DNA of 64,000 nt from Allodiplogaster sudhausi (taxonomy: Eukaryota; Nematoda; Chromadorea; Rhabditida; Diplogasteridae), in NCBI GenBank assembly GCA_945643635.1, contig CALZFC010000252.1, positions 186,001 through 250,000 of the forward strand, in the 5' to 3' direction. How positions within the stretch are numbered: the first letter of the stretch is position 1; each line of letters opens with the position of its first letter. Position numbers and translations under genes: made by a program. The notes under the pieces were generated by a model that was not told where the DNA came from, ran no database searches, and worked only from the letters and a program-made list of their open reading frames with translations. Shown piece by piece: positions 48,537 to 60,700 of this stretch.

Positions 48537-49702
48537 CACAGGAATTTTAAAGGGGGCCCACGTATGCTGAATAGGGGGCCACACCGGGGTGCGACCACGC
48601 CGTGGCCCCTCATTCCGCACTCGCGCAGCCACCCTTTACCCAAGCAACCTCGCCGTGGCCCCTGATTCTGCTTGTGGTGGCCACTAATGCTTTTTGACGT
48701 TGAAATGGGGCCACAAGGGGGTTTATCTAGTGTAAAAGTACGGTTGTTTTCCGATGTTTTTAAAAACGAGAAGGACGCTGCACTAAAATATTACTCGCCA
48801 TGGACTTTTTGCATGTGCTGTTCATTATGTATTTTAGCTTCTGACTTAATTAGTTTGTTTTTCATGGTTTGCGATGGCTTGCAAACGAAAATGCGACTAC
48901 AGGATGGGATCGAGGCGGCCCAACTGCAATTAGTCGCGTAACTTTAACAGGTCAGCGCTGTTTTGTTTACTTTAAGTTCGCTGCGATGATTTTTTTGAAG
49001 ACGGTGCTGCACCTTGCGAGATCGAGCGCGACCTGTTCCGCGGCGAGAGAGACACTGAAGATGGGGACAGCGATGGATGTTTTGGAAGAAGACTACGGCG
49101 TGTCGTTCGCACGAGGTCAACTGCTCCAGTAATGATTTTTTTTAAACTTCAAAGCTACTCTTCCAGTGTGCGGTGATGAGCGACTGGTATCTGCGCAGGC
49201 TGGATGGGACAGGCAGGGAGGCCATTCTTCCCCAAGAAGTGCAGTGTTGGACAAGACTTGCGATCTTTCCTTGCCGCCGAGATAGATAACGCCCCCTTGC
49301 CCGTTCATTTTCCGCATGTTAGGATTCCCGTTTTGATTGTCATGTGATTCTGGTAACTAGAAGAATAAATGTACTTGTCAAGTGATGAAAGCAGGCACGA
49401 GAAAAGCAATGAATAAGGGGCAGCGAACGGTATGATAAGGGGCCCGGATGAGCTGGATAGGGGGCCCAGGTATGTGGAAAAGGGGGCGCTACAACGGAGA
49501 ATAAGGGGCCCCTGTTCGTTGTATAAGTGGCCACGACGTAGTCTTTCGGGAGCTTACGCGCTTGATCAGGGGCCCCGGCTAGCAGAATGAGGGGCCCACG
49601 CCGGGTGGATTAGGGGCCAAAATGGGTTCTCTCTTGGCCGCTAAAAATCGCACGTCGTGGCCCCTTATTACCCATGCATGGGCCCCCTTTAAAATTCCTG
49701 TG
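48537..49702. mobile_element. 1.17-kb inverted-repeat element with GGGGCC-rich subterminal repeats
   Basis: The left end CACAGGAATTTTAAAGGGGG is mirrored by CCCCCTTTAAAATTCCTGTG at the right end, a perfect 20-bp terminal inverted repeat continuing into GCCCA/TGGGC. Inside each end are about a dozen copies of a short motif like AATAAGGGGCC in direct and inverted orientation (for example near 48572, 48610, 48656, 49415, 49437, 49460, 49501, 49565, 49589, 49611 and 49659). The central part has short open frames, one acidic, but no recognisable transposase. No clear target duplication. It lies 170 bp upstream of the RINT1 start codon. Confidence 0.75.
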
Positions 49703-52537
49703 ACTCAAGGCGCCGATCGGGGAATAAAATTTGTTTTTCATTTCTTTTTAGTTTTTGTTTTCTCCCGTATCCTTCCGTTTAGGAACTTTCGATTGTTTAT
49801 AGATAGAAGGCTTCAAATGGTTTTGTGTCATATAATCGCGAATTTATTTCTTCTCCTTTCTTTTTGTGTGACTTTTAAATTTTGAAATTCCCAAAGTGAG
49901 AAGTCAAATCAGTCATTCGAATGCGTGGTGTTTTCATTCCCCTGGTTCTCATTATCAAGGGTGATCTCGTGATGGAAGGGACGAGGTGGTGTCATTCTCC
50001 TTCGTATCTTGGTTCGATCTCGCTGCCCTGCCTCTCTTCTCTTCCCTTCCTCTCTGCCCGGTCTGCCTGGCCATTCCTACTGCTGCTATTGGATGCATGT
50101 CTTCGTGATGAGGACCACTCGGCCAAAGTCACTCACTGCCTCTTCTGCATTCCTAACTTCGTGGCCGTCATGATGCATCTTTCCTGCACTCCATCTCAAG
50201 CATCCTTGTCGTACTCTTCATAAAACCTCCTTACTCCCTCCTTGGCTAATACTTTATCGAATTAGTAGCTTTGTAGGGGACATTCTGGTGGACTCCCGGT
50301 CAACTAGGCCCCTCCTCTCTGTTTGTCCTCTCGCACTGGACAGCGTCGTACTGCTAAATCGCGCTGTCTCTGTCACCTGTATTCCTGCAATTCTCTAATC
50401 TTTCGTGCTCTTTCTTGCTATTCACGCGTTCTCTATCGACATTTCATCTTGTTTCTCTCTATTCCTTTTGAGCTTTACACCCTTTTCAGTTTTCCTTTAT
50501 CTCTTTCTTCTTTGGGTGATAGTTATCGATGTATCCGAGCGGTCATCTCCATATGAATCCCAAATGCCATTTCCTCCATGCTTTCTCTAGCTTCTCCTCA
50601 TTCCTGCTGGCCCCGTTTTCCCATTTCCTCATCCCATCCAAGCCTGGGTCGACGTGCCCTTCTTACGAAATGGATGGAACGGAGAGAGCGGCCCGATACG
50701 AAGATGGAAAGGCCTGAGAATGAGAGACCAGCTTAGACTCGAGGAGAGTGCATGAGTCAGCCATTGATCGGCCTTCTCCTTGCGCAGCCGTGGTGCCAGC
50801 CACTTTCTCGCCCATTATGAACAGGTGGTCCATTTGTTGGCTTCTTTCTGTTGCTGGCAACCTGCCAAGAGAAGCTTCCGATCGATTCCTGAAAGACTGC
50901 CTCGGTTTAAGCGAGAGGAGAGCAGTGACAACATGGACTTCTTCTTCTCTTCTGCTCATCCCACCTTTTCTATAATCTTTTCTTCGACGCCCCTTTCTCT
51001 CTAGCCATTGCTTCGCGTGAATGGCAGGAAATGTGTCGAAGTGCCTTCATCAGTTCGCTCCATCGGGACCATTTCTCTTTCCTTCTACTCGACCTCTTTG
51101 CTCACTCCGTTCATTTCTTTTTGCACAGTTCGTTCATTCGTGGCATCTCTGGCACCGGACTGCATTGTTGAAATTTCTTCTGAAGCTTGGGAACAATTTC
51201 CATCTGTGTCTACTTGTTTACATGTCGGCAATTTTAAGCTATGTGAAATAGCTATTTTGGAGTATTATTCCATGAATTCTCGGTTTTCAAAAGTAATCCG
51301 TATTCCTTTCTGCAAATATATTTGAGTACATGGCTTGATTGCATATCAACTCGCCGATTACAATATTTAAATTTTAACACCATATTTATTGTTGTCTTTA
51401 TTATATTCATTTCAACTGGCATATGCCGAAATGAGACTAATGAGCTGGATCTTACACGGGCTGCCACTTTTAACGATGGACACCAGACATCTGCCATCTC
51501 CTTTCTTCCTTTACCTCCCATATTTTCTGCATCTTTCTATTTCCTTCCTACTTTCTCGTCTATTCTATCTGCTTATTCTTTACATCCTAAAGAGGAGGCA
51601 GTTATTTCGCTTTCCGCCCATCTCGCCTCTCTCTCTCTCTTTCTTTCTTTCTCTCCCTTTCTCTCCCTTTTTTTCTCTCCCTTTCTTTCTCTCTCTACTC
51701 TGTCACACTCTCCGCGTTATCTGTGTTGGCCGCAACGACCGCACTGTCATCGCTGTTTCGTACCATCTAACGCAGTCTCAGAACGGAGAACGGCGTCGTT
51801 GCTATTTGAGAAGATGGTAAGAGGTGTGGAGTGGGAGAGAGGATGGTAAAGAGGGAAGGAACTGAGAGAGAGAGAGAGGATGGGAAAGAGGGAAGGAACT
51901 GAGAGAGAGAGAGAGAGAGCAAATGCTGCGGCAAGAGAACAACACTGTGTGAACTGAGCACTGCTGAAACATGGAAGCGGCAAAAGCCTTGTTCTGTTCC
52001 TGTGATTCCCTGCTCAGGTGCTCTTTTCTTTCTCTCATCTTTTCTTAGTTTTCTTATTTAGCACAGCTTTCGCTTCCTGCTGCTTGCATTTTTTCTGGTC
52101 TGAAATTATCCATTTGATCAATGTGTTTTTCTGTATTCATTCTTTTACCTCGATATTCTATTCTCTCTTTTTATTTCTCTTTATTTTTAAGTGAAAATCT
52201 CGCTGCTTCTTTCTCTTCATTCTCATTAGTCACTAATGTGTTTATCGGCTGAGAGAATCTGGATAAGAAGTGTTAATGGATAGATGAGTTCAAGTCCACG
52301 ACCGATGACCAGCTGGAAGGCAAGACAGCAAATGAGAAAAAGAGGGAAGAGAAATAGCCCGAGACAGGAATAGAGCGGACTTTTTCACTCTCTTCTTCTA
52401 GAACCTCTATCCCACAACCTCGCCACTCTCTATTCATCGCTTCCGAGGCATGTAGGCCAAGTGGTTAGCTGCTTTAATCAGTCTGATCTCTCTTTCTCTC
52501 TCTCTCCTCTCTCTAATTCTCTGTCTGTGATTCTGTC

Positions 52538-52592
<55 letters not shown>

Positions 52593-53947
52593 CGTCTCTC
52601 TCTGTTCTATTTGTCTTTCGTCTGCGCTTTGTCCCTCTACGTCTTTCCTTATATTCCTCAAAAGTAGTCGCATTGACCCTCTTCTACAATTTAGATTACT
52701 CTATCCATATACATACGCTTTATTTTAACCAAAAGCAGTTATCGGGTGATGAAACCTTTTTTATATTCGTCGTAAATGGAAAACAAAGTGATATCCTCGA
52801 GTATTTACAGGTTTTGGCTTTTGATTGCAAAAAAGTGCTTATAATCATATTCGATTAATTTTTTAAAACAATTTTAAAGTTTTAGTTACCTTCAAAATTC
52901 ATTTATCAATTTCTATTCTACATTTAATTGCTATTGTGAATTGGCACTAATCATAGTTATTATTTATTCAACTGATGGGTGGATGTTCATTCTTCTTTTC
53001 TCACAAATTTTTGTAAAGTTGAGGTTATCCATTCAGTTCTTGTATGTTGAATGTTTGATGATTGAATGGTCAGCTGGTCGTCTCCTCTGCCATTACGCCT
53101 CTCTTTGTCTTCCACGCAATCCAATATTGTTACACCGAGCCTCCTTCTACGCCTCTCATATTCCCTTGCCCTTCATCTCGTCACTATTACCTTCTTCTCT
53201 CAGTGCCTTTCATATTGTCATCCTCAATATATCCCGAATAGTTAAATTGATGTGTCGATTGCGATTGTTTGTTTCAATTCGAGATCGACAGTGCTCTTGT
53301 GTAGTGAAAGGCATCGCTTCCGATCAACCTCATCACGCGCGATCTTCCCTCCACTCGATTGCTTTCCTCTTTGCCAACTCTTCCGTTCTTTCTGTCCGAC
53401 AGGGCTGGTTGAGGGCGCCAAATTGCGACTAAATAGTAAAGCTCTCTGCCATCTCTCTCTCTCTCTCTCTCTCTTTCTTTCTCTCTACCTTCCTCTCTTT
53501 CTCTCTCCCTTCATCTCTTTCTTTCTTATTGGCTGGCTCGTTGTGCCTTGCCTTACTGGTCTCCTATCGTGGCAAGACAGTCATGGCCATGCTTGGTTCC
53601 TGATCTGACTCAACGCTTCTTTCATTCTTGGCCCGCTCCGGCAATTTCATTCCAATTTTGCGCCCTATTTCTGTGCTATCATTATATTCGTTATGCTGTG
53701 TGTCGCCACAAAGATGTATCGTTGTTTCAGTTGCCAAAGTCTTTCTTGCCCTGTGATTGGTTGAATTTCACGAATTGATTGGTGCTTTTCCAGTCATGGA
53801 ATGGTGTATGATTCATTCGCTTTCGTTCAACTCTTTCAACTTTGTCGGTTTGCTTTGCCATTCTTCCTTTGATTTCCTTACGCCTTTAAGAGAAAGGCTA
53901 CTGGCCTGGACGAGAGAAGCAGCGTTTTCTGCTGAGACGAAGCAAGG
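49703..53947. other. CT-rich stretch without a confident gene
   Basis: Likely promoter and upstream sequence of the CIP4-type gene. (CT)n occurs at 51625-51700, 52490-52590 and 53450-53480; GA occurs at 51860-51920. One segment near 51715-51825 (CVGRNDRTVIAVSYHLTQSQ) ends at a good donor (ATG-GTAAGA) and may be a non-coding or coding 5' exon. Nothing else could be supported. Confidence 0.4.
52543..52587. repeat. (CT)n tract
   Basis: About 45 bp of pure CT. Confidence 0.95.
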
Positions 53948-54501
53948 ATGGCGGCTGCAGTCGCAGCCAGTCCAGTTGGGCACTGGGCTCAGCTTTGGGT
54001 TTGTTCTTTGCCTCCTTGTTCTTTGTTTATATAATTATATATATTATAATCACATGCTAGGTTTTTTTTTTGGAAAGTGGACTCATCTTTGGATTTTTAG
54101 TCACTGATTTGGTGTCCAAACAATGAGTCGCGGACAGTGCTGAACAATGTCAATGTTGAACCCCCTCCCCCCACCCCGGGCTACCCAAAGAAATTTTATT
54201 TTCCTGTAAAAGGTTGTTTCTATCCATAAACATATGATTTTCGACCTAACAAGTTTATTTTTTCGACTTTGCACCCCTCCGGCCTAATATCGGGCCGGAT
54301 GCTGTGTTCACCATTACCTTGGCTTAGGTTTATTTATTCCTCCTATTGCTCCCTCGACATCACGATGAAATGGTGAAAGATGACGCGAAAATACTTCTCT
54401 GCTTTTCCTGCGGGACTGGCGACTCTTGAATGGCCGTTTTGCCGCAATTGGCGATGAGATGTCCGCATCGCTCCTTAGAAGTGATTCTCTCTCTTTCTCT
54501 C

Positions 54502-54560
<59 letters not shown>

Positions 54561-54592
54561 CTCTTTCTCTCTCTCACTCTCTTTCTTTCACA

Positions 54593-54623
<31 letters not shown>

Positions 54624-54956
54624 GCTCTCTCTCTCTTTCTCTCTCTCTCTCTCCTCTTTCTCTCATCTCTTTCTCTCTCTCTCTTTGATCCCTCAACACT
54701 CCTCATCTGTCCATAATATCCTCTTCTTCTTTAGATCGCCTTATCTCTGTTTCTCTTTCGCACGCATGGCTCTCTCCTGCGCGAGTTGCAAGAGAAGCGA
54801 GGAATAGAGTCCATCTCTCGTTTATTCTTCTGCACCACTATGTCTATCTATCTTTCTTTCTTTCCATTCATACATCCACTCTCTCTTTCATCTCTAGGTC
54901 TCTGCCCCCCTCTTTCTCTTTCTCTCTCTCTCGCTCTCTCTCTCTCGCGCTCTCTC

Positions 54957-54991
<35 letters not shown>

Positions 54992-55967
54992 CGCTCGCTC
55001 GCTCTCTATCTGTCTGTCTGTCTCCCTTTTCTTTCCTCTTCTTGCACGAAGCGGTTGCGCGTGCAGAAAGCGTGTGTCCCGGAGGGAGAATCATAGAAAG
55101 ATGCAGTGAGAGCAGACCTGCTCGGCTGTCTCCCATTCTGCACCCTCTCTCCCTCCTTCTCTCTCTCTCACTCTCCCCTCCCCTCCCCCTTCTCTCCCTC
55201 CCTCCTCCACGGCTGGTTGCATCGCTTGCTCGCTGGCCTCTCCTAGCCTCCCTAGCTGCCTTGCCATCTCCAACTCCTTCTGGATGGTGTTATCATCGTA
55301 CGAAGGTGGCGGGGGTGCTGTGAGGGGGGCGGCTGCCCTGAGGGCCTCCGTCCTCGATCTCCTCCACGCCTCTCGCCGTGCCACTTTCGACTCTTCTGAT
55401 TATCACGATGAATCTGCTGATTTCATGCGCTCCTGCAAGGTTCTTCCACTTTATTCATATAATATTTGGATATTGGAATAAGTATGGAAATGCTTCCTTT
55501 CATAAGCGGGAGCCAATTCTCTCACAAGGGAAGCCTCTTTCCATAACTACATAGGAAAATTACTCAGATTGCGATTGGCTGGGTTATGGAAAGAGGCTTC
55601 CCTTGTCAGCTAAGATTACCAACTTTCTTGATCATTTAGCGGCTCTTCTCTCGCTGTCTTTGTTCCTTTCGCCTAGGTAACCTTGAAATGGAGTGAACGG
55701 ACTAAATGGAGGTCGCATGTCTGAATCTCTACTGCTATCGTTTCTCGCCTTTGCTGCTCTCTCTCGATCTGTTTCTCTCTCTCTCTCTCTCATTTTGTCT
55801 TCACGCCTCTCTTAATTTCTCAATCGTTACTACCAGCCGTTAATTTAGCATTCGCTCATGCTAGTCCAGTGACTAAAAAAAAAATGCGGCTACGGCCGTC
55901 GGAGCCGCATGGGCGAGAGGAAGTTAGATGATGAGGGATCATGAGCTACATTTCTATTCCCTCTACT

Positions 55968-56014
<47 letters not shown>

Positions 56015-57495
56015 TCATTCTCTCTCCCCATCACTCTCCCTCACAGCTATTTTCGCCGACCTGACAATAAGCCTGTGAGTGTATTCAGCCGCACGCGGCA
56101 TTGCTTCCCTGCCTTTTCGGGACCGTGTCAAATAAGCAACGACATTTGCGCAAAGATCCCATAACTTTGTTCAGGGTGATCGTACCGGTTCAACCAATAT
56201 TCCGCTCGATTGCTCTCATTGAGATGGATTGAACCATATAGGTTTCGCAGTTCTTGGACAGCATCACTCTTGATGGATATCACAATGCTAGAAGAATGCA
56301 TCCGTAGTTGAGAATTCAATGAAATCTCATCGGACGTTCGTAATGTTGACTGCGTATTGTGGGAGAAGGCCCAAGGGGTTGTTGATTTATTGTTGTTGGG
56401 CTTGTGCGGGTGAAGGAAGGACGGGTTGCCTCGTTGCCAAGGAAGGCCTTCTCACCATCTCTGGATCACCAATTGGTTGTCAGGGTGATGGAACAGTGGA
56501 GGAGAAGGAGGGTCAAAGAGAGAAAAAGAAGAAAGTTGATCCAGCCTGCTGATTGTACACGACTGAGAGTAGGAGAGTGCCTGACTCGCTCACCCTTCTC
56601 ATTTCCCGGATGCTAAGTCTCCTCCACCAACCCGGTCCCTTCTTCCCTCAGGCTGATCGGCTTATTTGTGTGAGTAGAGGCGTGTGTTAGCATGAGTGGC
56701 GATGCACGAGCCGGCCCGGCCAGTGCCCCCTTCGATTGCCCCTGTCCATGTCCCTCCCTAGTACTCCTTCTCTATGCTTCTGCCCTCCCTGCCAGGCAAC
56801 TCAAGCCATGCATCTTGATGGGGCTAATTGAAGAGTGGACAGGCAAAGAGAGACAGCTTCCAGTCATCACAATGGAAATGGAATAGAACGCGGAGAAAGA
56901 GGGAGGGGTGTAGATATGGGGAATGGAGATTCCAGAGAAGGAGGGGAGAAGGGAAACAAAGAAAGAGAGTGAGTGAGTGACCATGAAAGAGAGAGAGAGA
57001 GTAAGAGAGCGAAAGAGCCTGCACTTCTTCCGTTTTGCTCTCGCGCTCTCAAGAATATTGTGGACTGCGGTCCCAAATGGCCACTTTTGCTTCTTTTATC
57101 GACTGCCCGATAAGATAATCGGAAACAGAAGTTCAAAGTGAAATCAAGGGGCAATGATATTTTCTTAATATGATGACATTGTGGACTGTTGATTGAACAA
57201 AGGGGCAGCATAATATTTCAGGATCAAACGGACATCGTTGCGAACCATACGAATAAGGGAATTGAATTCCTCGAGAAGATTGGAACCCTCGCGAAGGAGA
57301 GGGCTGCTATTGAAGACGACTACGCTTCTAAGCTCAGGTTTACGTCTTCTCCACTTTTTTAAACTTGTTTATTTGGATCACCAAATTCGTAATTAATTGA
57401 ATGCACAGGCTTATTCTATGGCCTTACAGGGGCAGAAATGTTGAAACATGGAAGGATGCGAAAGGACACAGCCCGATATTGATTGCATTGTTCTC

Positions 57496-57540
<45 letters not shown>

Positions 57541-57731
57541 CTCTGTCTATCTTTTTTTCTCTCTTTTCCTCCTTCTTTCTCTCTTAGTGTCTGTCTCTCC
57601 CCTTTTTCTCTTCTGTGCTCTCTACGCCGCTCCGTTCTCCATATCCCAGAACATCTGAGATGCGCTCTCCATTTCAGCGGATCAACGGCAGTGGGGCTCG
57701 CTGATCCAGTCTCCATCTTTCCCTTCCGTCG

Positions 57732-57764
<33 letters not shown>

Positions 57765-60700
57765 TCTTATTCATACTCTCTCGCGCTTCTGATCTTCTTC
57801 CCCTCATTTCTTTCATTGTTACTTTTTCCAGCTATATTATCCGCATCCTGCGATAGCCACTTAGCATGGACAGTTGTTGCATCCTTTAATGGTAACAACG
57901 AGACTTCAGCTCTTGGGAAGACGAACAGGAAAAGCAAGCAAGCACGAAGAGATTGCAGGGCGGAGAGAGCAGGGAGAAAGAGAAGAATCAAAGGAGTTAA
58001 AGACAGTGTAGATAGAGAGAGAGAGAGAGAGAGAGAGGAGAAGAGGTTAGAATAACCAAAGTATATAGTGAGTACTGTAGTAAAGTAGGTGTGGTTTGAA
58101 GGGCATTGGTGAAGCGGAATCAAGGAAAGAAGAAAGATGACGAGGAAGTCGCCCGCATCTACACGACCCATGCTGCCTTCAGTCAATATCTCAGGGAACT
58201 CGAGTCACTCGCTGCTCAACATGAGGTTTCTTTCTCTCTCGCGCGCGCTCTCTCTCTCTCTCGCTCTCTCTCTCTTTGCTAGAGGAACCGTGTTCTCTTT
58301 CTTTTGCCATCGCAAGCAGGTTATGCGTTTTGTTGAGACAAGAGTGCAATTTCCCCGATTCCAGTCGGAAATTGGCTTCTTTTTACACTCTTGATTGGGG
58401 TTGATGGAGTCAGGGCATTCTTCCTCATTGTCGTCTTAGTTTCGTTGTCTTGGTTTGCCCATCATCTTTCGTGATAACTTCCTAATCCAGATGGTGGCGG
58501 AGCATCTCCGGAAGGAAGTGCACTCCTTCGTGGCCACGAAGGTCAATGCCCACCGAGTGAATCGGAAGCAGAGTCTCGGAGATCTCGGCCATGTCAACTC
58601 TTCTCTCGCCGCGGCCAGGGAACACATGGCGAAGCAGCAGAAGGCATACGGGTTTCTTCTTCACTCTTTTGTACTCTTCCACTTCCTATAGTCATCCACC
58701 TCGTGTATGGCTTAAAACATTGAAAATGTTATGCGGGCTATCTTATTTTGCTTTGCTCTATATGATTGCAAGGCTTTTTGGTTCTCACTACATAGTTATT
58801 TTTTTTACTTGCCAATAATGTTATATTGTAATATAATGATTACAGAAAGGCGTTCAAAGAAGCGGAAGCAGCGCATCTCAAGCACATGAAAGCGGAGAAG
58901 AACATGGACATCTCCCGACTGGACCTGGAGAAGGCCAAGAACAACTCGAATGTGAGTTGACTCTTTCCTCATCGTATGTCTTCTCTCTTGTCATTCCAGA
59001 TGAGGAAGAACATGGCAGAAGAGGCCAAGCAGAGCTACGCCCACGCACTCACTGCAGCCAATGCTGCCCAGCAGAAACACTTCGAGTTCGAGCTGCCCAG
59101 CGTGCTCGAGAAGTTCAGGGTATCAGACACACTTTCTCTTTCTCTTTAAATCTTGGCCACGGTTTACTTAACGCTTCCATTTGAATAAAGTCCTGACTGA
59201 GTCTGTTGAGATTAAGTATTCATTTGTAGTGTCTGGATGAAGAACGAATTCGAGACACTCGCGCGGTTCTCGAAATGGTGATCAACAAGGACATTGTATG
59301 TTTGTCTGTCTTTCCTCTTCTAATGATCATTAGAATTCCTTTTGCAGGAAGTGTCCAAAGTGATGTGTCGCTGCCACTCGGACATGTCGGCAGCGATGTC
59401 TATGATGAACCCGATGGCAGACACGGCCGTCCTTGTGGAGCAGTTCAGGACGGGCTACCCCCATCCCGCCCCCTTCCAGTTCGAAGATCTCGGCCAGCCA
59501 GACTCATGCAACGACGGCATCAGCAATTGCGGAGACACTCCCGATGGATCCACTCTCAAGAGGGGCGGAGTCACCCCTTCTGGGCCTCCCTCGCGCAAGG
59601 TTACAATCGTCTGTCTATCAATACAATATCCCTTTAATCCATTTCGTATTTTTCTCTATTCTCATTATCCCTATGCGTGAAGTTTTTTTTTGCTACACTT
59701 ACGTCTTCTTATTCCTCTTCTGTTTCACTTATGAAAGATTAAGCTGAGAGAGCACATGAAACAATGTTGACCGAGAAGCTCATTCCCATTTTAGAGATTA
59801 CTCTCCACTTTTCTCTCTTCTCTAAGGTGTCTCTTTCTCTCTCACTCTCTCTCTCTCTCTCCTTCTTTTGCAGAGTGAAAGCAAAGTGGCGAGGAAGCAG
59901 AGCATGCATCAAAAGATCTTCGGCAGTGGCGACTCTAAGAAGAATGTCCGTTTCTCTCTTCTCTCACGTCCTTCCTTGCTAGTGAAGGGAAAGATGTTAT
60001 TAGTTAGCCAATGAGTGTAGAGAATCGATACGAATTGACGGACACTAGTGGGCATTATTCCATTGAAATGGCCCCCTCCTCTCTCTCTCTCTCTCTCTCT
60101 CTCGCTGTCTCTCTCTGTTCTCCGTCTCTCACCTACTCCCGTATTTGCATCCCCTTACGCTGTCATTCCTCTCGTCTTCTGCCCTCAAATGTCACGCTCT
60201 CTCCCATCACTCACCAGATGTCTTGGATATCGAGAAGCTTCTTCTCGTTGCTTTACGCCTTCGGGGATTTTAATGTAGAAAGAGAGCTGGAACACAATCA
60301 ATTTGACTGTAAAGCAAAACTACTGCCTGGAAGAGAAAATAATAATTTATTTGAAGGAAAATATCACATTTTTTTTAGGATTCAAATGGAGACTACGCTT
60401 CTCTTCCTCCGCAACAAAGAGTCCGAAGGATTCAAGCAAAGCTGGCCGAGTTAGAGAAGGAGAAAGAGAAGAGAATTCAGTCCAGAGATGGACTCGCTAA
60501 AATGCAACAGGTTGGGTTGTTGGAGTGCAGCTATTTATTCTTTTTCAATATCAACTTTTTAAGACACAAGTGTTGTAGGTATGCACTGGAAGTGCCTTTA
60601 TTTTACCAAGGGAGGAATATTCTGTTGCTGTTACGTCGTAGATTGATGGACATTGTTCAGGCCTACCGAGACAATCCGAAGTTGGGGAACGCGTCGGACT

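Noticed and set aside
48537..48545. An 8-bp target duplication for the 1.17-kb element
   Set aside because: Flanks AGTCACAC and ACTCAAGG do not match convincingly in any register tried.
55091..55384. Minus-strand frame (ARREAWRRSRTEALRAAAPL) opposite the proposed alternative CIP4 exon
   Set aside because: No minus-strand gene context inside the CIP4 intron and it runs into a GA tract.
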